Source of the DNA: Chromatocurvus halotolerans | GTDB lineage: Bacteria > Pseudomonadota > Gammaproteobacteria > Pseudomonadales > Halieaceae | Length of the DNA stretch: 64,000 nucleotides | Direction of reading: 5' to 3' | NCBI RefSeq assembly: GCF_004340525.1 | Contig: NZ_SLWX01000009.1 | Location: 62,001-126,000 of the forward strand | Shown: positions 51,469 through 60,668 of the stretch, piece by piece | How the letters are laid out: every line of letters begins with the position of its first letter | Numbering within the stretch: position 1 is the stretch's first letter | Program-made: the position numbers and the translations under genes | The notes under the pieces: generated by a model | What the model saw: only the letters and a program-made list of their open reading frames with translations | Databases searched by the model: none | What the model was told of the DNA's origin: nothing

Positions 51469-52402
51469 GAGCCGGCCCCCCTGCAATCAGTTCCTGCAGC
51501 ACGCTGTCGAGATCGCGCAGCAGCGGCCGCAGTTCCAGCAGCCTGGCGCCGGTGCCGACGAGGGCGTGGCTGATGTTGCCGGCCGCGCGGTCGCGCTCAC
51601 TCCCCGGATGCAGTTCCAGCCGCAGCGTGGCTGCATCGCCCTGTGTCGAGTCGATACGGGCATGCAGCACCTGCGGCAGCTGTGAAAGCGTGCGCCGGAT
51701 GGCGGTTGCGTCACCGCTGGCGCGCACCATCAGGGTGTGACTGTCTTTCAGGGTGGCGAGATGCTGGTCCAGCACCAGCTGACCGTTGTGCAGCACCAGC
51801 ACCCGCTCACACACGGCTTCCACCTCCTGCATGATGTGGGTCGACAGAATCACCGTTGCCTCGCTGGCGAGCGCCCGGATGAGGTCGCGCATCTGGGCGG
51901 TCTGACCCGGGTCCAGCCCGTTGGTGGGTTCATCCAGAATCAGCAGGCGAGGCTTGCCCAGCAGTGCCTGGGCCACGCCAGTCCGCTGGCGCAGGCCACG
52001 GGACAGGGTGCCAATGCGGTCGAGGCAGCGGTCGCCAAGATCGGTGAGCGACAGCACACGGCGAATCGCAGCAGGTCTGGCGGCGCGGGAAATGCGCTTG
52101 AGTGCGGCGGCGTAATCGAGGTATTCGGCAACCCGCATGTCCGGATAGACCGGCAGGTGCTCGGGCAGATAGCCGAGCTGGCGCTGCATGACCGGAGCGT
52201 CGGTATCGAGGTCACAGCCATTGACGAACAGAACTCCCGCCGATGGCTCCAGATAGCCACTGAGCATGCGCATCATGGTGCTTTTGCCGGCGCCGTTGTG
52301 GCCCAGCAGGCCGACAACCTCGCGTTCCCCTATCCGGAACGACACGTTGTCTACCGCGATGTGCGCGCCAAAGCGGCGTGTCACGGACTGAACGTCAATC
52401 AT
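51461..52402 (-). CDS. ABC transporter ATP-binding protein (GldA-like)
   Basis: 313-aa ATPase. Walker A is GLLGHNGAGKSTMMRMLSGY, the signature LSRGLRQRTGVAQAL, Walker B LLILDEPTNGLDPGQTAQM and the H-loop STHIMQEVE. The C-terminal 75 residues are the small regulatory extension of this subgroup. It powers the fused permease encoded downstream on the same strand (8-nt overlap). No glutathione or heavy-metal link is visible; the neighbour gor is a separate unit 71 nt away. Confidence 0.94.
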   Translation of the reverse strand: MIDVQSVTRRFGAHIAVDNVSFRIGEREVVGLLGHNGAGKSTMMRMLSGYLEPSAGVLFVNGCDLDTDAPVMQRQLGYLPEHLPVYPDMRVAEYLDYAAALKRISRAARPAAIRRVLSLTDLGDRCLDRIGTLSRGLRQRTGVAQALLGKPRLLILDEPTNGLDPGQTAQMRDLIRALASEATVILSTHIMQEVEAVCERVLVLHNGQLVLDQHLATLKDSHTLMVRASGDATAIRRTLSQLPQVLHARIDSTQGDAATLRLELHPGSERDRAAGNISHALVGTGARLLELRPLLRDLDSVLQELIAGGPARG

Positions 52403-52473
52403 GTGCAGCTACAGCAGGTCCTGTTGCGTCGCGGCGCATTGCGGGGTCTCGGCGGATCACCGGAGTGACAGCG

Positions 52474-53856
52474 TCATCCGTCTGTTACCGAGGTCGTCAC
52501 CGACGGAGCCCAGGGCTCACGCATGGTAACGAATTCCTCGGCGGCGGTGGGATGAATGCCGATGGTGTTGTCAAAGTCTGCCTTGGTGGCGCCGGCTTTC
52601 ATGGCGACGGCGATGCCCTGCATGATCTCGCCGGCGTCCGGGCCCATCATGTGCACGCCCACCACGCGGTCAGTCTTGTCCTCCACGATCAGCTTCATGA
52701 AGGTCTTCTCGTCGCGACCGCTGATCGTGTGCTTCATCGGTCGGAAGGTCGCCTTGTACATCGTGATGTCGCCGAACTCGGCACTGGCTTCTTCTTCGGT
52801 GAAGCCAACCGTGCCGATATTCGGCTGGCTGAAGACCGCGGTGGGGATGAACTCGTAATCCACCTGCGCTTCCCTGTCGCCGAACTCGCGGCGCGCGAAG
52901 GCCATGCCCTCGGCCAGGGCCACCGGCGTCAGCTCCATGCCGCCGATGACGTCGCCCACTGCGTACACGCTGGGTTCGCTGGTGCAGTAGTACTCGTCGA
53001 CTTCGATACTGCCGCGTGCCGTGAGCCTGACATCGACATTCTCGAGTCCCAGTCCATCGAGGTGCGGCGTGCGCCCCGTGGCGTAGAGCACGGCATCGGC
53101 CTCCAGTGTGCTGCCGTCGGTGAGCTTGAGGCGGTAGCTCTTCGACGTGGCTTCAATCGACTCGACGTTGACCTCAAAGCGCAGGTCGACACCCGTCTTG
53201 CGGATTTCCTGGGCAGCGTGGGCGCGGATGTCGGGGTCGAAGCCGCGCAGGAACAGCGGTCCGCGGTAAAGCTGGGTGACCTTCGCGCCGAGCCCGTTGA
53301 AGATCCCGGCGAATTCCACCGCGATGTAGCCCCCGCCGACAATGGCGATACGCTTCGGAAAACTGTCCAGGTCGAAGATCTCGTTGGATGTGAGTGCGTG
53401 CTCACTCCCGGGGAAATCCGGCACCGACGGCCAGCCGCCGGTGGCGATAAGAATCTTGCCGCAGCGGTAGTGTTTCTTGCCCACGGCCACCGTATTGCCA
53501 TCGACAATGCTGGCGCGGCCCTCGAAGACCGTGGCGCCGGCGCCGTTGAGCATCTTGCGGTAGATGGCATTGAGGCGGGCGATCTCGGTTTTCTTGTTGT
53601 CCCGCAGGGTGGCCCAGTCGAAGCCATTCACCGTGGTATTCCAGCCGAACTCCCGGGCATCGGTAAAGCCCTTGCCGTATTCCGCCGCGTACACGTAAAG
53701 CTTTTTCGGAACGCAGCCCACGTTCACGCAGGTGCCGCCCATATAGCGGTCCTCGGCAATGGCAACGCGGGCGCCGAACGACGACGCCATTCGTGCGGCG
53801 CGCACGCCGCCGGAGCCGGCGCCGATAACAAACAGATCGAAATCCAGATTGCTCAT
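52474..53856 (-). CDS. gor: Glutathione reductase
   Basis: 460-aa flavoenzyme reducing GSSG with NADPH. N-terminal FAD site [20 protein letters not shown], redox-active [13 protein letters not shown] (Cys43, Cys48), NADPH site [20 protein letters not shown] and the C-terminal interface [13 protein letters not shown] with the catalytic His-Glu pair. The length is normal. The ATG at 53856 has a strong AGGAGG. It keeps the thiol pool reduced; the nearby ArsC-like protein (35017) could draw on glutathione, but this is not shown. Confidence 0.95.
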   Translation of the reverse strand: MSNLDFDLFVIGAGSGGVRAARMASSFGARVAIAEDRYMGGTCVNVGCVPKKLYVYAAEYGKGFTDAREFGWNTTVNGFDWATLRDNKKTEIARLNAIYRKMLNGAGATVFEGRASIVDGNTVAVGKKHYRCGKILIATGGWPSVPDFPGSEHALTSNEIFDLDSFPKRIAIVGGGYIAVEFAGIFNGLGAKVTQLYRGPLFLRGFDPDIRAHAAQEIRKTGVDLRFEVNVESIEATSKSYRLKLTDGSTLEADAVLYATGRTPHLDGLGLENVDVRLTARGSIEVDEYYCTSEPSVYAVGDVIGGMELTPVALAEGMAFARREFGDREAQVDYEFIPTAVFSQPNIGTVGFTEEEASAEFGDITMYKATFRPMKHTISGRDEKTFMKLIVEDKTDRVVGVHMMGPDAGEIMQGIAVAMKAGATKADFDNTIGIHPTAAEEFVTMREPWAPSVTTSVTDG

Positions 53857-53948
53857 GAGGTCCTCCTGGTTGTGAATCCCGATTCTATCAGCTTCGGGGC
53901 ATCGCGCGCGTGCATGGTCTATCATCGTGGCCCAGACGGGAGGTAGGC

Positions 53949-55352
53949 ATGGTCAAGTTAAAGGTGTTTTTACTGTCGCTGGTGCTGGCGGGCCTTGCCT
54001 GGTTTGTCTGGCAGGTGCATGTCGCCACGCAGGTGGCGGTTGGCTACAGCGCCAAACAGCTATGCTCCGGTGTGTTCGTATCGGCCATGCCCCGGGATTT
54101 TGTGGTGACGCGCGACATCCTGCCGCGCATGGCAATCCTGGGGCCGGCGCTGGGGCTGCTGTCCCTGGAGGTGGACGAGGCGCGCGGCGAGGCGCGTGCG
54201 TCTCTGCTCGCCGCCAGCGCCGTTGCGGGCTACCAGTCACCGGCCCGGGGCTGCACCCTGCACCTCCCCGGCAATGCGCCTGCCGGCGCAGCGCCAGTGG
54301 CGAATCCGCAGAAGCGGCCGCAGCCGCACTCACCCTTTGTTTTTGCAAAGTCCGCGCCGCTGATGGCGGCGCTGGATGCCGCGTTTATCGAGCCCGCCGA
54401 GGGCGACCGCCAGACCCTGGCCATGCTGGTAGCGCACCGCGGTAGCGTGATAGCAGAGCGCTATGCTGCACCGGTAACCGCGGCGACGCCGCTGCAGGGC
54501 TGGTCCATGAACAAAAGTCTGCTGGCCACGTGGGTGGCGCTGCTGGTGGAGGAGGGCCGCCTGCGTCTCGATCAGCCAGTGGCACCGCGCCTGCGCGAGC
54601 TGGGTGCATCCAGGGATCTCGTTGCCGCGGTGAGTCCGCAGCTGACGCTCGAGCATCTGCTGCGCATGCGCAGTGGCTTTGACTTCGAGGAACGCTACGA
54701 GCCGGGCAGCGATGCGACGCGAATGCTGTATCGTGATCACGCCATGTGGCAGTCAGCGCCGCGCAGCGGTCATGCCCACGCGCCGGGCGCGCGCTTCAAT
54801 TATTCCAGCGGCGACGCCAATCTCACGGCTGCCATCTGGCAGTCTGCACTACCGGTAGATCGCTATGAAGAGTGGCTGGCTACGGCATTTTCACTGCCGC
54901 TCGGGCTTTCATCCCTGGTTGCCGAGGCGGATGCCAGCGGTGTGCAGGTGGGTTCCAGCTACGCCTTTCTCAGCGCCCGGGACTGGCTGACCGTCGGCCA
55001 GCTCTGGCTGGACGCCTGGCATGGGCGCTCTGCGCTGCTCTCTCAGGCCTGGCAGCGCGCCGCGGTGACGCCGACCGGCGATGACGGCAGTTATGGCCGC
55101 AGCTTCTGGCTGAATAGCGACGGCGAGGCCTTCCCGGGACTGCCGGAAACCCTGTTCTACGCCGGAGGCAACGCCGGCCAGTATGTGCTGGTGCTACCGG
55201 AGCAGGAGCTGGTCGTGGTGCGCCTGGGGTTGTCTGATGCGTCCGTGGATACCGGCGTGCCCGCATTTCTCACCGCCCTGGTTGAGGGCTTGACGAATGA
55301 CGTCGTCGACGGGGCAGCCGGTGCGCGGGCCAGGGCGGGAGCGCTGCGCTGA
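53949..55352 (+). CDS. Membrane-anchored serine hydrolase (beta-lactamase / PBP class C fold)
   Basis: 467-aa protein with an N-terminal membrane anchor ([18 protein letters not shown]). The SxxK motif [15 protein letters not shown] and the YxN-like Tyr [10 protein letters not shown] are in place, as is [15 protein letters not shown], typical of 6-aminohexanoate-dimer-hydrolase/esterase-type members. It may be an esterase or peptidase in the periplasm; a role in beta-lactam resistance is not supported. GGAGG precedes the ATG at 53949. It shares one base with the next gene (TGATG), so the two are coupled. Confidence 0.88.
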   Translation: MVKLKVFLLSLVLAGLAWFVWQVHVATQVAVGYSAKQLCSGVFVSAMPRDFVVTRDILPRMAILGPALGLLSLEVDEARGEARASLLAASAVAGYQSPARGCTLHLPGNAPAGAAPVANPQKRPQPHSPFVFAKSAPLMAALDAAFIEPAEGDRQTLAMLVAHRGSVIAERYAAPVTAATPLQGWSMNKSLLATWVALLVEEGRLRLDQPVAPRLRELGASRDLVAAVSPQLTLEHLLRMRSGFDFEERYEPGSDATRMLYRDHAMWQSAPRSGHAHAPGARFNYSSGDANLTAAIWQSALPVDRYEEWLATAFSLPLGLSSLVAEADASGVQVGSSYAFLSARDWLTVGQLWLDAWHGRSALLSQAWQRAAVTPTGDDGSYGRSFWLNSDGEAFPGLPETLFYAGGNAGQYVLVLPEQELVVVRLGLSDASVDTGVPAFLTALVEGLTNDVVDGAAGARARAGALR

Positions 55353-56152
55353 TGGCGGACGGCATGACCCTCAGTGGTCTTTTTATTTACCCCGTGAAAT
55401 CCTGCGCCGGTATTGCGCTGACCGCTGCCACTCTCGACCGGTTCGGCCTCGCTGGCGACCGCCGCTGGCTGCTGGTGGATGCCGCAAACCGCTTTCTGTC
55501 GCAGCGCAGCCTTCCCGCAATGGGGCAGGTGTCGGTAGCCATCCATGCCGACGGGCTGACGCTGGGCCATGGAGATCATGAGTTGAGGGTGCAGACGCCG
55601 GCTGCCGATGCCGAGCGACGGCGTGTTGAAGTCTGGGGCGATGAGGTCGAGGCCCTGGACGCGGGCGAGACGGCGGCGAGGTGGTTCTCTGCGATGCTCG
55701 GGCAACCCTGCCGCCTGGTGTATATGGGCAACGACGCGCAGCGCCGGGTGGACCCAGACTACGCGGCGCATGGCGAGACCGTCAGCTTTGCCGACGGCTT
55801 TCCCCTGCTGCTCACCACCGAAGCCTCGCTGGCAGCCATCAACGCGTCGCTCGATGCGCCAGTGAGCATGCGCCGCTTTCGCCCCAACCTGGTGATCCGC
55901 GGCAGTGCGCCCTTCGCCGAGGACGGCTGGCGACGCCTGCAGATCGGTGAGCACAGCTTTACCGTCGCCAAACCCTGCACGCGCTGCGCCATCCCGGCGC
56001 TGGACCCGGACACGGGGACTGTACATCCGGCCCTGAATCGGGTGCTCGCTGCAACGCGCCGCATCGATGGCGCCGTTCTCTTCGGCCAGAACCTCTTGCA
56101 TGCTGATACTGGCGACCTGCGCCTGGGTGATGCGGTTCGCGTGCTGGACTGA
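55352..56152 (+). CDS. MOSC-domain protein (YcbX-like)
   Basis: 266-aa molybdenum-cofactor sulfurase C-terminal domain protein. The MOSC N-terminal barrel starts GLFIYPVKSCAGIALTAATL; the MOSC core has FADGFPLLLTTEASLAAINA, MRRFRPNLVIRGSAPFAEDG and the conserved Cys in VAKPCTRCAIPALDPDTG. YcbX-type proteins reduce N-hydroxylated compounds with Moco; unlike E. coli YcbX there is no C-terminal ferredoxin domain, so it needs an external electron donor. Coupled to the preceding serine hydrolase, though no shared function is evident. Confidence 0.92.
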   Translation: MADGMTLSGLFIYPVKSCAGIALTAATLDRFGLAGDRRWLLVDAANRFLSQRSLPAMGQVSVAIHADGLTLGHGDHELRVQTPAADAERRRVEVWGDEVEALDAGETAARWFSAMLGQPCRLVYMGNDAQRRVDPDYAAHGETVSFADGFPLLLTTEASLAAINASLDAPVSMRRFRPNLVIRGSAPFAEDGWRRLQIGEHSFTVAKPCTRCAIPALDPDTGTVHPALNRVLAATRRIDGAVLFGQNLLHADTGDLRLGDAVRVLD

Positions 56153-56247
56153 GCGCCACAGAGACTGCCTTCGACGCACTGTTGCGTTTATTCGGCCCTC
56201 GCCATCCGGTACTATGCCGGCTTTTGCCGTCCCTGAGGAACACCGCC

Positions 56248-57282
56248 ATGTCCCGCCGTCGCACGGGCATCATTGCCGCACTGGCCACGTTTTGGCTGGC
56301 TGTCAACGCTGTCGCACAGGAGATGGACCGGGTTGAGCTGAAGAACGGCTCCACGGTGTATGGCGAGGTGGTGGATGCCGAGAACGGAACGCTGAGCGTA
56401 AAGACTGATTTTGCAGGCACGATACAGGTGCGACTCGACCAGATTGCCAGTATGTATACGGAAACGCCTATGGTGCTGCAGATGGCGGATGGCTCTATTA
56501 TCGAGGCGCGCCCACTTGCGGTCGAGGATGAGCGGCTGGTGCTACCGGAAGCCATTGAGGAGGGGGGTGGCAGCTATGCGCTGTCGCAGTTGCTGCGTGT
56601 GAACCCCGAACCCTGGGAGACCGGTGAAGGCTACCGCTGGAACGGCCTCGCCAGCGGTGCCCTGTCCGCGCAGCGCGGTAACACGGAAACCAATGAGCTG
56701 GATTACAACGTGGAGTCGCGCTGGACCGGGCTGGATGATCGCTATTCCACACGGGTGTATGGCCAGGTGCGGGATGTCAACGGTACACGTCGCGCGGAAA
56801 ACGTGACGTTCACGTCCAAGTACGACCGCTTTCTCGACAACGACTGGTACTGGGGCATGAGTGCGTCGGCGGAGCGCGACCAGTTCTCCAACATCGACCT
56901 GCGGGCCTATGTCGGCCCCTATCTCGGCAAAAAGTTCGACCGGACCCCTTTTTTCATACTCGAAACGGAACTTGGCCTGTCCTACGTTTCCGAGCAGTTC
57001 ACCAGTTCACCGGATGAGGAGTATCCCGGTGCGGTGTGGACACTGGATGCAACCAGCCGTTATTTCGGTGACGACCTGCGTGTCTACGTGCGTCAGAACG
57101 GTATCTGGGACCTCGACGACAGGTCGGATGTGGTGATCAATAGTACCGCCGGTATGTCATTCCCCCTGATTGCCGATATTGAAGGGTCTGCCGAGGTCTC
57201 CTGGGAATACGATTCGGGCGCCGTTGCCACGGTTGAGGAACTGAATCAGATCTATCGCTTCCGGATCGGCTATCGCTGGTAG
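56248..57282 (+). CDS. DUF481 outer-membrane protein
   Basis: 344-aa protein: signal peptide (residues 1-24), an SH3-like N-terminal strand module (RVELKNGSTVYGEVVDAENG) and a DUF481 beta barrel whose strands alternate (GALSAQRGNTETNELDYNVE, RYSTRVYGQVRDVNGTRRAE) and which ends IYRFRIGYRW with a terminal aromatic. Members are often salt- or acid-induced outer-membrane proteins (YdiY-like). The ATG at 56248 is chosen because the signal peptide starts there. It is convergent with the transporter gene at 57325; a CAGGAC/GTCCTG repeat (57299-57311) lies between. Confidence 0.87.
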   Translation: MSRRRTGIIAALATFWLAVNAVAQEMDRVELKNGSTVYGEVVDAENGTLSVKTDFAGTIQVRLDQIASMYTETPMVLQMADGSIIEARPLAVEDERLVLPEAIEEGGGSYALSQLLRVNPEPWETGEGYRWNGLASGALSAQRGNTETNELDYNVESRWTGLDDRYSTRVYGQVRDVNGTRRAENVTFTSKYDRFLDNDWYWGMSASAERDQFSNIDLRAYVGPYLGKKFDRTPFFILETELGLSYVSEQFTSSPDEEYPGAVWTLDATSRYFGDDLRVYVRQNGIWDLDDRSDVVINSTAGMSFPLIADIEGSAEVSWEYDSGAVATVEELNQIYRFRIGYRW

Positions 57283-57324
57283 CGCTGGCAGGCGTGCCCA
57301 GGACCGTCCTGCCGGCGGTGACAG

Positions 57325-58797
57325 TCAGGCGCGCCTCCGGGCGCTTTCGCGCTCACGGTTACGGCGCTGCAGGTCCTCCACCCGCGCACGTGTAAGATCC
57401 AGACGCAGCACCAGCAGCAGCGCTATCACGAATCCCGGAAGTGTACCGAGGCCGAAGGCCCAGGCGAGCCCATCCAGCACAGGCGCAGGCACATTGCCGG
57501 GCCGCATGTCTCCCGTCAGGCCGATCACATCCAGAACGACGCCGCCATAGACCGGTCCGAAAATCGATGCAAACTTGTTGACAAAGTTGGCGGCGGCGAA
57601 GAAACCGCCTTCCTGCTTCAGCTCGTGCTCGAATTCATGCTCGTCGGTAATGTCGGCGATGATCGACTGCGTCTGTATGGCGCGCAATAAAAAGCAGTAC
57701 ATGAAGATCAGCATGAAGAGAAAGTTCAGTGCGAAGATCACGGCGGTGCCGTTCGGCGGCAGCAGGTCGAGCATGCGCAGTGGATACAGCCACAGGCAGT
57801 TGAGAATGATGCCGGCCACAGACAGCTGCATGAGCTGGAATTTCTCGAAGCGGCGACTCAGCGGCGTCAGCGTCATCATTACCAGTGCCACCGCCAGCAG
57901 ACTCGGTACAGACAGAATGATGGAGACTTCCCGCGTCGAGAACTCCCAGTAGTAGGTCCACACCAGCATGTTCAGTGTGGCGACGGTGCCATAGGCCACC
58001 ATGTTGGCAATCTCGTAGCCCAGGACGAGGCGAAAGGAGCTGTTGGCCAGGGTGCGCCGGATATCCAGCGTCAGATTACGCAGTGTGCCACGGTTCGCGG
58101 GCGCCCCCGCAATGTCCAGCGAGCTGCGTATGTGTCGACGCGTGCCGACCGTGGTGATGCCAGCCATGAGCCAGACGGCGGCGCAGGAAAGTGCGCCATA
58201 CAACGGATAGTTGTCGCGCTCGAAGCGTCCGTCCGACCCGCCCTCGCCGGTGAAGACCAGAAGCAGCGCGACGGCCGGAATCAGCACCGAGAACAGGAAC
58301 AGAAAGGCCAGCCTGGCGCCGAGTATCTGGCTCCGCTCGTGATAATCGCGGGTAATTTCCGCTGACAGCGCGAGGTGGGGAATGGTGAAGGTGGTGATGA
58401 AAGTGCGTACCCAGAGTGACCAGAAGAGCAGCCAGCCGGCAAGCATGGGCGTACTCGCGGTGACCGTGGTAGGCGGTGAAAACAGGCCGATGAAGCCAAG
58501 GCCCATGGGCAGTATGCTTGCCAGCATGAATGGATGACGACGGCCGAAGCGACTGCGCAAGCGATCGGACAATGTGCCTGCCAGTGGGTCGGAAATGCCA
58601 TCCCACACCAGGCTCAGTGAGATAACGATGCCGGTCATGGTGCCGTTCAGTCCCAGTACCTGGGTATAGAACAGCAGCACAAACATGGTGTACGCGGCTT
58701 CCTTGATGGCGTAGACCGCACCGCCAGCGCCGTAGGCCACGCGGGATTTTATTGTCAGCATGAAACGGTTTCCCAAGAGCTCCCGAAGTCTGGCCAT
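57325..58797 (-). CDS. MFS/GPH-family sugar:cation symporter
   Basis: 490-aa membrane transporter with 12 hydrophobic segments. Glycoside-pentoside-hexuronide family traits: GLNGTMTGIVISLSLVWDGI, SDPLAGTLSDRLRSRFGRRH (the loop 2-3 DR-R-GRR motif) and the pseudo-repeat QTQSIIADITDEHEFEHELK in the second half. It may carry a sugar or other polar solute with H+ or Na+. The ATG at 58797 places the first helix soon after; a longer frame extends upstream (ATG 58869), where the sequence is Arg-rich and unlikely to be translated. Confidence 0.9.
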   Translation of the reverse strand: MARLRELLGNRFMLTIKSRVAYGAGGAVYAIKEAAYTMFVLLFYTQVLGLNGTMTGIVISLSLVWDGISDPLAGTLSDRLRSRFGRRHPFMLASILPMGLGFIGLFSPPTTVTASTPMLAGWLLFWSLWVRTFITTFTIPHLALSAEITRDYHERSQILGARLAFLFLFSVLIPAVALLLVFTGEGGSDGRFERDNYPLYGALSCAAVWLMAGITTVGTRRHIRSSLDIAGAPANRGTLRNLTLDIRRTLANSSFRLVLGYEIANMVAYGTVATLNMLVWTYYWEFSTREVSIILSVPSLLAVALVMMTLTPLSRRFEKFQLMQLSVAGIILNCLWLYPLRMLDLLPPNGTAVIFALNFLFMLIFMYCFLLRAIQTQSIIADITDEHEFEHELKQEGGFFAAANFVNKFASIFGPVYGGVVLDVIGLTGDMRPGNVPAPVLDGLAWAFGLGTLPGFVIALLLVLRLDLTRARVEDLQRRNRERESARRRA

Positions 58798-58920
58798 CGT
58801 CTGACTGCCTGTAAAGCCCTCTGTCAGGCGCCGGTCCGCTTCAGACCTGATCCTGAAAGGGGTGCGCATCCGGCGACGCCTGCGCTGCGTAAAGTCGACA
58901 CGCGAAACAGGGGGATTGCT

Positions 58921-59745
58921 GTGCCAGAGGGACCTGAAATACGCCGCGCCGCTGACCGTATCGAGGCGGTGCTCGCCGGACGCGTCATAGAATCGATCAA
59001 CTTCGGCCTGCCGCGACTGCAGCGCTACGCGAAGATTCTGCGCGGGCAGCGCGTACAGGCGCTGGAAACACGCGGCAAGGCGCTGCTGACGCATTTTGAG
59101 CATGACTGGACGATCTATTCGCATAACCAGCTGTACGGTGTCTGGCGAATCGTTGCGCGGGACTGTCTGCCAGAGACGGGCCGTTCACTGCGTATCGCGC
59201 TGCATACAAAGACCCACAGCGCGTTGCTCTATAGCGCATCCGACATCAGCGTCTGGCCCACGCCCGAGATAAACCAGCACCCGTTCCTGTCGCGAATCGG
59301 ACCGGATATTCTTGCGCCGGATCTGCACTGGCGGGAGGTGGCGGCGCGACTCGCGTCGCCGGAATTCCGCCGCCGTCGACTTGAGGCACTGTATCTGGAT
59401 CAACGCTTTCTGGCGGGCATCGGTAATTACCTGCGTGCGGAAATTCTGTTTGCTGCCGCACTGAACCCGGTGCGCAATGCTGCCAGTCTTGGCCGCGGAG
59501 AGCGAGGTGCGTTGGCGCGTGCAACGCTTGCAGTCAGCCGTCGCAGTTACGCCACCGCCGGCATCACGTTACCGCCCCGCCTCGCAAAACGCCTTGTTTC
59601 ACAGGGTTTTCGGCGCGAGCAGCGACGGTTTTTCGTGTTTGGTCGCGACGGTCAGCCATGCTATCGCTGTGGTGGTGAGATTGCCCGTGCGGAAACCGGC
59701 GGTCGACGACTTTACTGGTGCCCCGGGTGTCAGCCGGCGCTGTAG
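58921..59745 (+). CDS. nei: Endonuclease VIII (Nei) DNA glycosylase
   Basis: 274-aa base-excision repair enzyme that removes oxidised pyrimidines and cleaves the abasic site. After Met removal the chain starts PEGPEIRRAAD, with catalytic Pro and Glu. The helix-two-turn-helix region and QRFLAGIGNYLRAEILFAA follow; the C-terminal zinc finger has CYRCGGEIARAETGG and YWCPGC (four Cys). GTG start at 58921. Standalone gene divergent from the transporter, 124 nt away. Confidence 0.94.
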   Translation: MPEGPEIRRAADRIEAVLAGRVIESINFGLPRLQRYAKILRGQRVQALETRGKALLTHFEHDWTIYSHNQLYGVWRIVARDCLPETGRSLRIALHTKTHSALLYSASDISVWPTPEINQHPFLSRIGPDILAPDLHWREVAARLASPEFRRRRLEALYLDQRFLAGIGNYLRAEILFAAALNPVRNAASLGRGERGALARATLAVSRRSYATAGITLPPRLAKRLVSQGFRREQRRFFVFGRDGQPCYRCGGEIARAETGGRRLYWCPGCQPAL

Positions 59746-59842
59746 TGCCGTTGTCGCTGTTCAGAAAATAACCGTTACTTCTGGGCACATAGCACCTAAA
59801 CTAAGAGGGTGTTTCAGAGCAATAAAACGGAGTTCACACATC

Positions 59843-60589
59843 ATGCTGGATAAAGAAATGGCTCAGGCGACAAAGCTCGCACAACAGGCGAACAAGCGTG
59901 TTGAGAAGTTGCGTGGCCGGCTTCTGAAGGAAACGGAAAAAGCCCACGCAGGACTCAAGCGCGACCTGGCAGCCGCGCGGAAAAAGCACAGTGCGGCCAC
60001 GACACGTCTGAATCAGGCGCGTGCTGCGATGCGCTCGAAGTCCACCAGCGTGAATCAACGCCGCGTTGACGACCTGCTCAAGCAGGTGCAGGAGCTGACA
60101 GACAGCATGGGCAGCATGGCGCGAGCGGCATACGACTACGCAGAACGGCTGGTCCCCATCCGCGCAGACCTGGCACTGGAAACCCGCAGGGCGCAGGCGG
60201 CAGAGCGCGCCGCGGAAGTTGTTGAGAAGGCGGCGAAGCGTCAGCGCAACAGCACGGCGGCTTCCGATACCGCCGCTGTAAAAACGCGCAAAAAGGCGCC
60301 CGCGAAGAAAGCCGCGGCAAAGAAAAAAACCGTGGCGAGCAGGAAAGCCGCGGTAAGCAAGAAAGCGCCGGCGAAGAAAGCGGCAGTGAAAAAGACACCC
60401 GCGAAAAAGACAGCAGTGAAAAAAGCGCCCGCAAAAAAGACGGCGCCGAAGAAAGCGCCGTCAGCGACAGCCGCTGCCAGGGCGGCGGCTGTGAAGAAGA
60501 GCGCAACCGCATCAGCAACGGCAGCACCCGCGAAGCGACGTGGACCGGGACGGCCAAAGGCGGCACCGAAGCAGCCGGAAGACAGCTGA
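59843..60589 (+). CDS. AlgP-like Lys/Ala-rich nucleoid protein
   Basis: 248-aa very basic protein. Residues 1-130 form a coiled coil (MLDKEMAQATKLAQQANKRV, then EKLRGRLLKETEKAHAG). From about residue 150 a low-complexity tail repeats KKAPAKKxA-type units, like histone H1 and AlgP (AlgR3) of Pseudomonas. It closes with an AT-hook-like RRGPGRPKAAP. It should coat DNA and modulate transcription. The repeat DNA (60290-60480) is prone to length change. The ATG at 59843 has ACGGAG 12 bases ahead; a longer frame upstream overlaps nei and is unlikely. Confidence 0.85.
   Translation: MLDKEMAQATKLAQQANKRVEKLRGRLLKETEKAHAGLKRDLAAARKKHSAATTRLNQARAAMRSKSTSVNQRRVDDLLKQVQELTDSMGSMARAAYDYAERLVPIRADLALETRRAQAAERAAEVVEKAAKRQRNSTAASDTAAVKTRKKAPAKKAAAKKKTVASRKAAVSKKAPAKKAAVKKTPAKKTAVKKAPAKKTAPKKAPSATAAARAAAVKKSATASATAAPAKRRGPGRPKAAPKQPEDS
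60290..60480. repeat. Coding repeat tract of AAG/GCG-type codons
   Basis: Imperfect short repeats such as GCGAAGAAAGC and GCAAAAAAGACGGCG, which encode the Lys-Ala-Pro-Ala-Lys tail of the AlgP-like gene. Length polymorphism between strains is likely. Confidence 0.7.
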
Positions 60590-60606
60590 ACGGTTGAGTC
60601 ATCCGT

Positions 60607-60627
60607 GCCTGCCCTGACAGTGCAGGC
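60607..60627. terminator. Possible weak terminator between convergent genes
   Basis: GCCTGC / GCAGGC stem of 6 bp with a 9-nt loop between the AlgP-like gene (+) and the sugar dehydrogenase (-). No T-run, so only a weak candidate. Confidence 0.25.
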
Positions 60628-60668
60628 GCGGCCAGCGCCTTCAATCGTCGCGCCGAATGCTCACTCCG

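Noticed and set aside
52378-53946. Long plus-strand open frame opposite glutathione reductase
   Set aside because: Shadow of gor, which has an intact active site.
53949-55352. Beta-lactamase conferring antibiotic resistance
   Set aside because: The fold is shared but the motifs and membrane anchor fit esterase/peptidase-type serine hydrolases; no resistance context.
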